NCBI RefSeq assembly: GCF_001651805.1
Contig: NZ_CP015839.1
Span: 5,084,001-5,148,000 of the forward strand
DNA length: 64,000 nucleotides
Reading direction: 5' to 3'
Source: Marinobacterium aestuarii
Lineage (GTDB): Bacteria; Pseudomonadota; Gammaproteobacteria; Pseudomonadales; Balneatricaceae
A model generated the notes under the pieces. That model worked only from the letters and a program-made list of their open reading frames with translations, searched no databases and was not told where the DNA came from. Position numbers and translations under genes: made by a program. Position 1 is the first letter of the stretch, and each line of letters starts with the position of its first letter. Positions 35,420 to 43,280 of this stretch are shown here, one piece after another.

Positions 35420-36301
35420 TTGCACCCCCTCAACCTGCTGAAAATGATCGCAGATGCACGCCCCAAGCTGCGCAAGTCCGAGCAGAAGGTGGCTGACTAC
35501 GTCCTGGCAAAGCCCAGTGACGTCATTCATATGCGCATTGTCGACCTCGCGGCCGAGGCCAGCGTCAGTGAACCGACAGTGGTGCGCTTTTGCCGTGCGC
35601 TTAACTACGATGGCTTTCAGGACTTCAAGCTGACGCTGGCTCAGGGCCTGGCCAGCAACCCCAGTTTTGAGCAGTTTGCGCTGAATTCGACCGACACTGT
35701 GCACGAGTTCAAGCAGAAAATTTTCGATTCCATGATCGGCAACCTGATCAATATCCGTGAGGATCTGGACTCGGAAACCCTCGAAAGCGCCATAGATGCA
35801 CTGGCCCAGGCACCGCGGGTTGAGATCTACGGTTTTGGTGCCTCGGCACCGGTGTGCATGGATGCACAGCACAAGCTGCACCGTCTGAAGATCCTGGCGG
35901 CGGCCTATTCAGACCCCCACATGCAGACCATCTCCGCCGTCACCCTGAGGGAAGGCGATGTTGTCATGGCCGTATCCCAGACCGGCCGTACCAAGGATCT
36001 GCTGCACAGCGTGCGTCTGGTGCGCGAGACCGGCGCCACCGTCATTACCCTGTGCCCAGGCAATACGCCCCTGTCGGACCTGGCCACAATCGCCATCCAT
36101 ACCGATCTGGAAGAAGACAAGGACCTGAGCGCGCTTATGTCATCCCGCGTCATGCACCTGGTGGTGATTGATGTGTTGGCCGTGGGCGTCGCCATGAAGC
36201 TGGGCCCGGCCCTGCTCGACCACCTCAAGACCATCAAGCGCAGCCTGCGCAGCCTGCGCCTGAACGACAAACGCCCCGCCGCCGCCGGCGCCCAAGACTG
36301 A
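35420..36301 (+). CDS. hexR: HexR-type transcriptional regulator (RpiR family)
   Basis: A 293-residue regulator with an N-terminal helix-turn-helix (about 10-80; LRKSEQKVADYVL, SEPTVVRFCRAL) and a C-terminal SIS sugar-phosphate-binding domain (about 125-270; VEIYGFGASAPVCMDAQHK, VSQTGRTKDLL). The C-terminus (LKTIKRSLRSLRL) matches HexR of Pseudomonas, which senses KDPG and controls hexose catabolism. I prefer a TTG start at 35420 because alignment with known HexR begins at NLLKMIADAR; the first ATG (35444) would cut that. No zwf/edd genes are adjacent. Divergent to dctP, 182 bases apart, so it may regulate it. Confidence 0.85.
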   Translation: MHPLNLLKMIADARPKLRKSEQKVADYVLAKPSDVIHMRIVDLAAEASVSEPTVVRFCRALNYDGFQDFKLTLAQGLASNPSFEQFALNSTDTVHEFKQKIFDSMIGNLINIREDLDSETLESAIDALAQAPRVEIYGFGASAPVCMDAQHKLHRLKILAAAYSDPHMQTISAVTLREGDVVMAVSQTGRTKDLLHSVRLVRETGATVITLCPGNTPLSDLATIAIHTDLEEDKDLSALMSSRVMHLVVIDVLAVGVAMKLGPALLDHLKTIKRSLRSLRLNDKRPAAAGAQD

Positions 36302-36513
36302 CATCAGCCTGTAACAGCGGCCCATTACTCTGCCTGCATTGTTTGAAAAACAATCAAAGTTGCGATAAAACAGAGTAACCCGTAGCGATTCCCGTCATGG
36401 AATGCAGCATCGCACCCAGTGGGAATCGTGTTTGAGGCAGTCTCTGAGTCAGTGACAGGCAGCAGGCAGGTCACCGGCAGATACAGAGACTCGAGCGACG
36501 AGGAGCTGTCATT

Positions 36514-36720
36514 ATGCTGATACGCAAAGAGCAGGATCTAAACGCCATTCAAACCGAAGTATTCGACATTCTGATCGGATTCAACGACGAGGAAAAGCAG
36601 GTACGCAAGCAACGCGCTTCGCGCCGTGCCCTGGAAGCCAGGCGGGCTATCGAGCGACACATGGAAGAACGCAACCTGACGCGACATATCGATACCGACG
36701 CCTGGCTCGAAGACGCCTGA
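36514..36720 (+). CDS. Small charged protein, PA3496-like
   Basis: A 68-residue hydrophilic protein rich in Arg/Glu, predicted mostly helical (RKQRASRRALEARRAIERHMEERNL, read in segments), ending in the acidic WLEDA. The arrangement Arg-rich helix then acidic tail resembles the PA3496 family of small proteins, but the match is by pattern only. GAGGAG lies about 8 bases before the ATG, a strong ribosome site supporting expression. 212 gene-free bases separate it from hexR. Confidence 0.6.
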   Translation: MLIRKEQDLNAIQTEVFDILIGFNDEEKQVRKQRASRRALEARRAIERHMEERNLTRHIDTDAWLEDA

Positions 36721-36737
36721 GCCTCCCCAATCAAACA

Positions 36738-36765
36738 ACTGAGCCCTGCAACCGCAGGGCTCAGT
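36738..36765. terminator. Terminator hairpin between convergent genes
   Basis: A 12-bp perfect stem ACTGAGCCCTGC/GCAGGGCTCAGT with an AACC loop between the stops at 36720 (plus) and 36790 (minus). T-runs are weak. Confidence 0.65.
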
Positions 36766-36789
36766 GCGTTTAGCGCTTCACCTCACCCG

Positions 36790-38307
36790 TCACACAATCC
36801 CTGTACCCGCATCGGCGCGGGGCTCTGGATAGATAATATTCAGCGGCACCGAGCGGCCACCTTCCACCACCATAGCCGCGTGTTCACGCCGCAGCAGCCG
36901 GGGTTCTGAAACACCGCAGCTGTGGGCGATCAGCTCGACTTCGTGCACCAGATTATCGTGAAAATGACGCACCCGCTCGGCCTTGTCGGCGGGCACCAGG
37001 CCGCGCTGCAGATCCGGGTCATGGGTCGTCACCCCGGCGGGGCAGGTATTGCGGTTGCACTGCATCGCCTGGATGCAGCCCAGCGAAAACATGAAGCCGC
37101 GGGCACTGACCACAAAGTCCGCCCCCATGCACAGTGCCGCTGCCACATCGGTCGGGGTGATCAGCTTGCCGGACGCCACCAGCCTTATGCGTTCGCGCAG
37201 ACCATGCTCCAGCAGCTTGTTGACCAGCACCGGCAGGCTTTCGCGCAGCGGCAAACCGACGCTGTCCATCAACGGCATGGGCGCCGCACCGGTGCCGCCA
37301 TCGGAGCTGTCCAGGGTGATGAAATCGGGTGCCGATTCTATGCCCCGGTCATGAATCATCTGGCAGAAATCGTCCAGCCAGTGGGCTGATCCCAGCACCA
37401 GCTTGATGCCACAGGGCTTGCCGGTCACGCTACGCACATGCCCGATCATGTCCAGCAGATCACCAATGGAGTCGATCTCCGGATGACGGTTGGGGCTGAT
37501 GGATGCATGGCCTTCGGGGATGCCGCGAATACTCGCCACTTCCGCGCTGACTTTCTCCGCCGGCAGCATGCCACCCTTGCCGGGTTTCGCGCCCTGGGAC
37601 AGCTTGATTTCGAACATCCGCACCTGGCGGATGTCGGCCTTCTCCCGCAGTTTTTCGTCGGACAGCAGGCCATGCTCATCGCGCACGCCATATTTGGCCG
37701 TGCCTATCTGACACACCAGATCGCAGCCACCTTCCAGGTGGTAGGGGGCAATGCCGCCTTCACCGGTGTTCATCCAGCAGCCGGCCAGCTGGGCACCACG
37801 GGACAGCGCCTGCACCGCAGGTTTGGACAGGGCACCGTAGCTCATGCCCGATACGTTGAACCATGAGGGTGCATCGTAGGGCTCGGTGCAATAGGGACCT
37901 ATGCGCATCGACACCGAGCGGGTGCTCTCCTCGGACAGTTTGGGAAAGGGGCAATTCAGGAAGTAATAAGTACCGGGGCTGCGCAGGTCGCGGGTCGAAC
38001 CGAAGGCGACGGTATTGTCGATGTTCTTGGCCGCCCGGTACACCCAGGAGCGCTGGGCACGGTTGAAGGGCATTTCTTCCCGGTCCATGGCAAAGAAGTA
38101 CTGGCGAAAGAACTCACCCAGATGCTCAAACAGGTAGCGAAAGCGCCCCACCAGCGGATAGTTGCGCCTCAGGCTGTGTTTGGTCTGATGCTTGTCGATC
38201 TGGTAGTAGGCCAGCGCCGCCACTGCGATGCCCACCAGCACAATCAGCATCAGCACACCGATCACTGCGATGAAATTGATCGCAAAACTCGTCACCGCAT
38301 CGTTCAT
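36790..38307 (-). CDS. FMN-binding glutamate synthase family protein, membrane-anchored
   Basis: A 505-residue protein with an N-terminal hydrophobic helix (about 8-35) and an FMN-binding TIM barrel of the GltB central domain type. Motifs are EIKLSQGAKPGKGG near residue 260, TLDSSDGGTGAAP near 365, and the cysteine-rich GCIQAMQCNRNTCPAGVTT near 425, which would bind a 3Fe-4S cluster. The amidotransferase and C-terminal beta-helix domains of full glutamate synthase are missing. Such stand-alone proteins occur widely, but their reaction is usually unproven. The neighbour is a glutamate/leucine dehydrogenase-like gene. Confidence 0.85.
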   Translation of the reverse strand: MNDAVTSFAINFIAVIGVLMLIVLVGIAVAALAYYQIDKHQTKHSLRRNYPLVGRFRYLFEHLGEFFRQYFFAMDREEMPFNRAQRSWVYRAAKNIDNTVAFGSTRDLRSPGTYYFLNCPFPKLSEESTRSVSMRIGPYCTEPYDAPSWFNVSGMSYGALSKPAVQALSRGAQLAGCWMNTGEGGIAPYHLEGGCDLVCQIGTAKYGVRDEHGLLSDEKLREKADIRQVRMFEIKLSQGAKPGKGGMLPAEKVSAEVASIRGIPEGHASISPNRHPEIDSIGDLLDMIGHVRSVTGKPCGIKLVLGSAHWLDDFCQMIHDRGIESAPDFITLDSSDGGTGAAPMPLMDSVGLPLRESLPVLVNKLLEHGLRERIRLVASGKLITPTDVAAALCMGADFVVSARGFMFSLGCIQAMQCNRNTCPAGVTTHDPDLQRGLVPADKAERVRHFHDNLVHEVELIAHSCGVSEPRLLRREHAAMVVEGGRSVPLNIIYPEPRADAGTGIV

Positions 38308-38513
38308 GCACTATATCTCCTGCCAGATTCAGGCCCCTATCCTACCCCTGCCATGGCAAACCTCAATGGCTGCACGCGTTACCGGCACCAGCGGCAGAAA
38401 GCCCATAACAATTTGAGCTGCAGATTAGTAATTGAAACTGAAAAATTTATGAGTCTGTCCTTGTCGCTTCATAAGCACACGCCTGCTATTGGAAAACACG
38501 CCCAAACGCACAA

Positions 38514-38541
38514 AGCCCGTTACATCGAAATGCAACGGGCT
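38514..38541 (-). terminator. Terminator after the amino-acid dehydrogenase gene
   Basis: An 8-bp stem AGCCCGTT/AACGGGCT, extendable by CAT/ATG past one mismatch, 39 bases downstream of the dehydrogenase stop on the minus strand. It is followed by TTTGTGCGTTTGGG. Confidence 0.6.
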
Positions 38542-38579
38542 AGCAGCCAATGATTCAGGCAGCAGCTTCAGTGCGGCTT

Positions 38580-39806
38580 TCAGACCAGCTGCTTGAGCGC
38601 GATCTCGAATGCCGTGCTGGCGATGCCGGTACGCGCGCTGGACTGGGCGTGGGTCAGCGCCAGGGCATTGCGCACCGTGCTGGTGACATCGCTGAAAATG
38701 GCCTCATCGCTGATCTCGACATTGTTATTCATCAGGAAAGCGAACACCCGGGCCATGCCGCAGTTGGCGATAAAGTCCGGCAGCACGCTGATTCTGGAGT
38801 CCAGGTACTCGTACACCTTGCCGTAGAAGATCTCGGGATCGTTGAAGGGCACGTTGGCGCCACAGGAGACCACTTCCAGCCCCCTGTCGATCAGGCGATC
38901 CAGCTGATCCTGGGTTACCAGGCGGGATGCCGCGCAGGGCAGGAAGATTTCCGCCTCCATATCCCAGATACGTGCCTGCACCTCCTCGAACGACAGCAGC
39001 CCTTCGGCCGCCAGCTGATTGCCCTGCTTGTTGTGGAACAGTTCGCGCACCTGCTCGAACGACAATCCCTCGGGTACCAGCAGACCGCCGGCACGGTCGA
39101 TGATGCCAACAATTTTGGCGCCCTGCTGCGCCAGATAATAGGCCGCAGCCGAGCCCACATTACCCCAGCCCTGGACGATGACGCGCTTGCCCTGCACCTC
39201 GCCACCGTAGATGTTGTAGTAGTGGTGCACCGCCTCCGCCACACCCCAGCCGGTGATCATGTCGGCCACTGTGTACTTGCGGCCGTGATCCGGCGTATAG
39301 CGGCTGTCTTCGATAATCTTGGCCACGCCCAGGCGCAGCTGACCGACCTTCTGGATCCGTTCGCTGGTGCTGGGCTGGAAGTGGCCGTTGACCACGCCTT
39401 CCTGCGGGTGCCAGAGGCCGTAGCTTTCGGTAATGGGTATCACCTCGTGCACTTCATCGACGTTAAGGTCACCGCCGGTGCCGTAGTAGTGCTTCAGCAA
39501 GGGTGCCACCGCCTTGTACCAGCGCTTGAGCACATCGAGCTTGCGCGGATCGGCCGGATCGAAATCGATGCCGGACTTGGCACCGCCGATGGCCGGCCCC
39601 GACACCGAGAACTTCACTTCCATGGTCTTGGCCAGGGATTCCACTTCGTGACGGTCCAGCCCCTTGCGCATGCGGGTACCACCGCCGGCGGCGCCGCCGC
39701 GCAGGGAGTTGATCACCACCCAGCCCCTGGCCTCGGTTTCGGCGTCCTGCCATTCAAAGACGATCTCGGGAGTCTTGCTTTCAAATGCCTGCAGTAATTT
39801 TTTCAT
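38580..39806 (-). CDS. Glu/Leu/Phe/Val dehydrogenase family protein
   Basis: A 408-residue NAD(P)-dependent oxidative deaminase. The glycine-rich GGAAGGGTRMRKG and the catalytic-lysine motif GPAIGGAKSGIDFDP are near residues 36-80. DLNVDEVHEVIPITESYG follows, and the Rossmann loop is VIVQGWGNVGSAAAYYLAQQG. This is the GDH/LeuDH superfamily; substrate preference cannot be read, though the context (Na+ amino-acid symporter, tyrosine catabolism) fits an amino-acid catabolic role. Confidence 0.9.
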   Translation of the reverse strand: MKKLLQAFESKTPEIVFEWQDAETEARGWVVINSLRGGAAGGGTRMRKGLDRHEVESLAKTMEVKFSVSGPAIGGAKSGIDFDPADPRKLDVLKRWYKAVAPLLKHYYGTGGDLNVDEVHEVIPITESYGLWHPQEGVVNGHFQPSTSERIQKVGQLRLGVAKIIEDSRYTPDHGRKYTVADMITGWGVAEAVHHYYNIYGGEVQGKRVIVQGWGNVGSAAAYYLAQQGAKIVGIIDRAGGLLVPEGLSFEQVRELFHNKQGNQLAAEGLLSFEEVQARIWDMEAEIFLPCAASRLVTQDQLDRLIDRGLEVVSCGANVPFNDPEIFYGKVYEYLDSRISVLPDFIANCGMARVFAFLMNNNVEISDEAIFSDVTSTVRNALALTHAQSSARTGIASTAFEIALKQLV

Positions 39807-39895
39807 GGGAGTACACCTGTGTAGCCGGCAACGGCAAAGCTGTTGCCTCGCCAGGCACGCAGCCTGGCGAGATGAGTTAATGAACGAATACGAAT

Positions 39896-41287
39896 TCAGA
39901 CGTTGTAGAAGAACAGCACCACCAGGCCGACCGGTGTCAGGTAGCGCAGCACGAACAGCCAGACCCGGTGCATCGAGCCCGCGCCGAGTTCCTCTTCGCT
40001 GGAGGACTTTTTCATCACCCAGCCGACAAAGACAGCGGTCAGCAGCGCCACCAGCGGCATCATGACGTTGGCGGTGAGGAAGTCATACAGATCAAACAGG
40101 GTCTTGCCCTCAAAGCGCTCGAAGCTGTCCAGCGGCGTAAAGTCGGACCAGACATTCAGCGACAGCACCGTGGTCAGTCCTACCAGCCAGGCCGCCAGAC
40201 CGCCCGAAATAGCCGCCTTGCGCCGCGCCATGCCCTGCTCTTCCAGCCACTTCACCACGGCCTCCAGCATCGACAGCGCCGAGGTCCAGGCGGCGAACAG
40301 CAGCAGCACAAAGAACAGGGTCGCAAAGAAGCTGCCCCCCGGCATCTGGCCAAAGGCCACCGGCAGGGTATTGAAGATCAGACCAGGCCCGGCGCCGGGT
40401 TCAAGGTCGTTGGCAAACACGATCGGGAAGATCGCCAGACCCGCCATCAGTGCCACCGCGGTATCCATCACCGCCACCAGCATGGAGGTGCGCACAATCG
40501 ATACGCCCTTGGGCAGGTAGGCGCCGTAGGCCATCATGGAACCGCTGGCCAGGCTCAGGGTAAAGAACGCATGCCCGAGCGCCACCAGCACCGCCGCTGC
40601 GGTAAGACTGGAGAAGTCCGGTTCGAACAGAAAGCGCAGGGCGGTACCGAAATGATCGGTGCTCATGCCAAAGCCCACCAGCATGACCAGCAACAGCAGC
40701 AGCGCCGGCATCAGCCAGGTCACCGCCCGTTCCAGGCCGTGGCGCACGCCGCCCACCGACACCATCACCGCCAGCACCATGAACAGGCTGTGCCAGAGCG
40801 TCAGCTCAAAGGGCGACGCCAGCAGCTGGCCAAACATCTCGCCCGCCTGGGCGCCATCCATCCCCACCAGGTTGCCCTGCAGCGCATGGAAGATATAGGG
40901 AATGGTCCAGCCGGCAATGACACTGTAAAACGACAGGATCAGAAACGCCGCCAGGGTGGCCAGCCAGCCGATAGCCTTCCAGTGCCGCGACACCCCTTCC
41001 TGGCGGGCAATTTCGCGCATGCTGTTGATCGGGCTGTGGCGACCGCGCCGACCCAGCATGACTTCGGCGATCATCACCGGAATGCCGATCACGGCGATGC
41101 AGGCCAGGTACACCAGTACAAAGGCGCCGCCACCGTTTTCACCGGTGATATAGGGGAACTTCCAGATATTACCCAGGCCGACGGCGGAGCCCGCCGCCGC
41201 CAGAATAAAGGCCAGACGGGACGACCAGAGGGCCGGACCGGGCGCAGCCGAGCGACTCGCGGAGGATGCGATAGTGGTTGAAGACAC
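39896..41287 (-). CDS. Sodium-dependent transporter, NSS family
   Basis: A 463-residue LeuT-fold symporter. The first helix carries the family signature ILAAAGSAVGLGNIWKFPY with the unwound GSAVGLGNIW Na+/substrate site, followed by NGGGAFVLVYL. About 11 hydrophobic helices are seen, consistent with the bacterial 11-helix subgroup. The substrate is probably an amino acid. It lies between the dehydrogenase and hpd, all on the minus strand with gaps of about 90-130 bases. Confidence 0.92.
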   Translation of the reverse strand: MSSTTIASSASRSAAPGPALWSSRLAFILAAAGSAVGLGNIWKFPYITGENGGGAFVLVYLACIAVIGIPVMIAEVMLGRRGRHSPINSMREIARQEGVSRHWKAIGWLATLAAFLILSFYSVIAGWTIPYIFHALQGNLVGMDGAQAGEMFGQLLASPFELTLWHSLFMVLAVMVSVGGVRHGLERAVTWLMPALLLLLVMLVGFGMSTDHFGTALRFLFEPDFSSLTAAAVLVALGHAFFTLSLASGSMMAYGAYLPKGVSIVRTSMLVAVMDTAVALMAGLAIFPIVFANDLEPGAGPGLIFNTLPVAFGQMPGGSFFATLFFVLLLFAAWTSALSMLEAVVKWLEEQGMARRKAAISGGLAAWLVGLTTVLSLNVWSDFTPLDSFERFEGKTLFDLYDFLTANVMMPLVALLTAVFVGWVMKKSSSEEELGAGSMHRVWLFVLRYLTPVGLVVLFFYNV

Positions 41288-41415
41288 AGAGTGCTCCTTG
41301 AAAACCTGTTATTAGCATTGTTATAGGTCGCCGCCGGCGCCTCTTCCCTGCCGTCCCTAACGAGGAAAGGAGGATAGAGACGCCGGAGCGGGTCAGACTG
41401 AGCGGTGAACGTTGA

Positions 41416-42507
41416 TCAGCCGTTATTCGGCAGGACGCCGCGGCGGATCTGGTCTTCCTCGATGGATTCGAACAGGGCCTGGAAGTTGCCCTCGCCAAAG
41501 CCCTCGTTACCCTTGCGCTGAATGATCTCGAAGAAGATCGGGCCAATCACCGTATCGGTGAAGATCTGCAGCAGTAGCCCCTGCCCCTGGGTAGGCGCGC
41601 CGTCGATCAGGATATGATCCTTCTGCAAGCGGGCCACATCTTCACCGTGGCCCGGCAGGCGTGCGTCGATGCGTGCATAGTAGGTGTCCGGCGTGGTCAG
41701 GAAGGTCACACCGGCGGCACGCAGGGTTTCAACGGTCTGGAAGATATCGCCGGTACCCAGGGCAATATGCTGGATGCCTTCGCCGTTGTAATCCTGCAGG
41801 AATTCCTCGATCTGACTCTTGTCGTCGGTGGACTCGTTGATCGGGATGCGAATCTTGCCGCAGGGGCTGGTCAGGGCGCGGGACTTGAGCCCGGTCAGCT
41901 TGCCTTCGATATCGAAGTAGCGCACTTCACGGAAGTTGAAATGCTGCTCGTAGAAGCCGGCCCACAGGTCCATGTTGCCCCGCGCCACATTGTGCGTCAG
42001 GTGATCAATGTAGGTCAGGCCCACCCCCGCCGGGTGCTGGTCGACACCCTTGATGGGGCGAAAGTCCACATCATAGATGCTCTTGTCGCCGTAGCGATCC
42101 ACCAGGTAGATCAGGGAGCCGCCGATACCCTCGATGGCCGGAATCTGCAGTTCCATCGGGCCTGCGCCGGATTCCACCGCTTTGGCGCCACCGGCCACCA
42201 GCGCCTTGAGCGCGGCGGCGGCATCGGCCACCCGAAACGCCATGGCATTGGCGCTGGGGCCATGTTCATGGGCGAAACTCTGGGCGCGGCTGTTGGGCTC
42301 GGCATTGAGGATGAAATTGATATCGCCCTGGCGGAACAGGGTGACATTCTTGCTGCGGTGCCGGGCGATGGCGACAAAGCCCAGGCTTTCGAACAGACGG
42401 GACAGGATTTCAGGCGAATCCGAGCAATACTCGACGAACTCGAAGCCGTCGGTGCCCAGGGGGTTTTCCCACAGGCCTGAGGGGGTTGCAGTTTGTGTCT
42501 GGGCCAT
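41416..42507 (-). CDS. hpd: 4-hydroxyphenylpyruvate dioxygenase
   Basis: A 363-residue Fe(II) enzyme that converts 4-hydroxyphenylpyruvate to homogentisate in tyrosine breakdown. Two VOC domains are visible. The iron ligands are the His of IDHLTHNV near residue 163, the His of IQHIALGTGD near 240 and the Glu of GPIFFEIIQRKG near 322. The C-terminal FGEGNFQALFESIEEDQIRRG is the active-site gating helix. I start at MAQTQTATPS (42507) behind a GGAG. Divergent from an Lrp-type regulator. hmgA and other pathway genes are not in the window. Confidence 0.95.
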   Translation of the reverse strand: MAQTQTATPSGLWENPLGTDGFEFVEYCSDSPEILSRLFESLGFVAIARHRSKNVTLFRQGDINFILNAEPNSRAQSFAHEHGPSANAMAFRVADAAAALKALVAGGAKAVESGAGPMELQIPAIEGIGGSLIYLVDRYGDKSIYDVDFRPIKGVDQHPAGVGLTYIDHLTHNVARGNMDLWAGFYEQHFNFREVRYFDIEGKLTGLKSRALTSPCGKIRIPINESTDDKSQIEEFLQDYNGEGIQHIALGTGDIFQTVETLRAAGVTFLTTPDTYYARIDARLPGHGEDVARLQKDHILIDGAPTQGQGLLLQIFTDTVIGPIFFEIIQRKGNEGFGEGNFQALFESIEEDQIRRGVLPNNG

Positions 42508-42675
42508 TGTTATTATCTCCATCCGTACCGTGAGTGCTGGCAAGTGATCCGGTGTGACCTGAGTCGCGCCGAGTGATTGAGAAATAGCTTAAGGCAAATG
42601 CCGTGCGTTTATTTTGCATAAAACGCTCGTACCGCTTAACTTTCACATGATTCCCGCATTCAAGAGATCAAAAAC

Positions 42676-43164
42676 GTGAGAAACACGCATTCCGTTGCGC
42701 TCGACCGTCAGGACATCAAAATTCTCGAGGCGCTGCAGCAAAACGGCCGACTCAGTAATGTGGAATTATCGGAGCTGGTACACCTGTCCGCATCCCAGTG
42801 TCAGCGGCGGCGTCAGAAGCTGGAAGAAACCGGGGTGGTGTGCAAATACATCGCACAGCTGGACCCGGAAAAGATCGGGCTTGGCGTCATGGCACTGGTC
42901 AGCGTATCGCTGGACAAACACAGCGAGAAGATCGCCGACGCTTTCCGTACTGCCATTATAGAGTACCCCGAGGTACTCGAATGCTGGGGGGTGGCGGGTG
43001 ATGCAGACTATATGCTGAAAATCGTGGCGCCGGATCTGAAAGCCTTCGCCGATGTCACCCTGCACCGGCTGCTGAACCTGCCGATGGTGTCCAACGTCAA
43101 ATCCAACCTGCTGCTGCAGACGCTGAAATCCACGACGGAGCTGCCGGTACGCTGGTCACTCTAA
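42676..43164 (+). CDS. Lrp/AsnC family transcriptional regulator
   Basis: A 162-residue regulator. The helix-turn-helix (about 10-60; LDRQDIKILEALQQNGRLSNVELSEL, HLSASQCQRRRQKLEETGVV, read in segments) is followed by the RAM ligand domain (about 70-150; VLECWGVAGDADYMLKIVAPDL). Divergent placement opposite hpd, with a 168-base shared region, suggests control of tyrosine catabolism by an aromatic amino acid. Confidence 0.92.
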   Translation: MRNTHSVALDRQDIKILEALQQNGRLSNVELSELVHLSASQCQRRRQKLEETGVVCKYIAQLDPEKIGLGVMALVSVSLDKHSEKIADAFRTAIIEYPEVLECWGVAGDADYMLKIVAPDLKAFADVTLHRLLNLPMVSNVKSNLLLQTLKSTTELPVRWSL

Positions 43165-43213
43165 GCCTGACGGTCGCTGCAAGCCCATCGACAGCATGCT
43201 GCCAGACGCAAAA

Positions 43214-43236
43214 AGGCCGGCAATTAATGCCGGCCT
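43214..43236 (-). terminator. Terminator downstream of the siderophore receptor gene
   Basis: A 9-bp stem AGGCCGGCA/TGCCGGCCT with a 5-base loop and TTTTTGCG on the minus strand, 45 bases after the receptor stop. It is also usable in the plus direction after the Lrp gene. Confidence 0.8.
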
Positions 43237-43280
43237 CTTGTCAGATCATGCGAGGCACGCAGTCCTGCGCGGTTACAGGA

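Noticed and set aside
38550-41281. Plus-strand frames opposite the dehydrogenase and Na+ symporter genes
   Set aside because: His/Gln/Gly-rich antisense translations with no family features.
42508-42675. Possible riboswitch or RNA in the hpd/lrp gap
   Set aside because: No stable stem or known riboswitch core seen; an ordinary divergent promoter region explains it.
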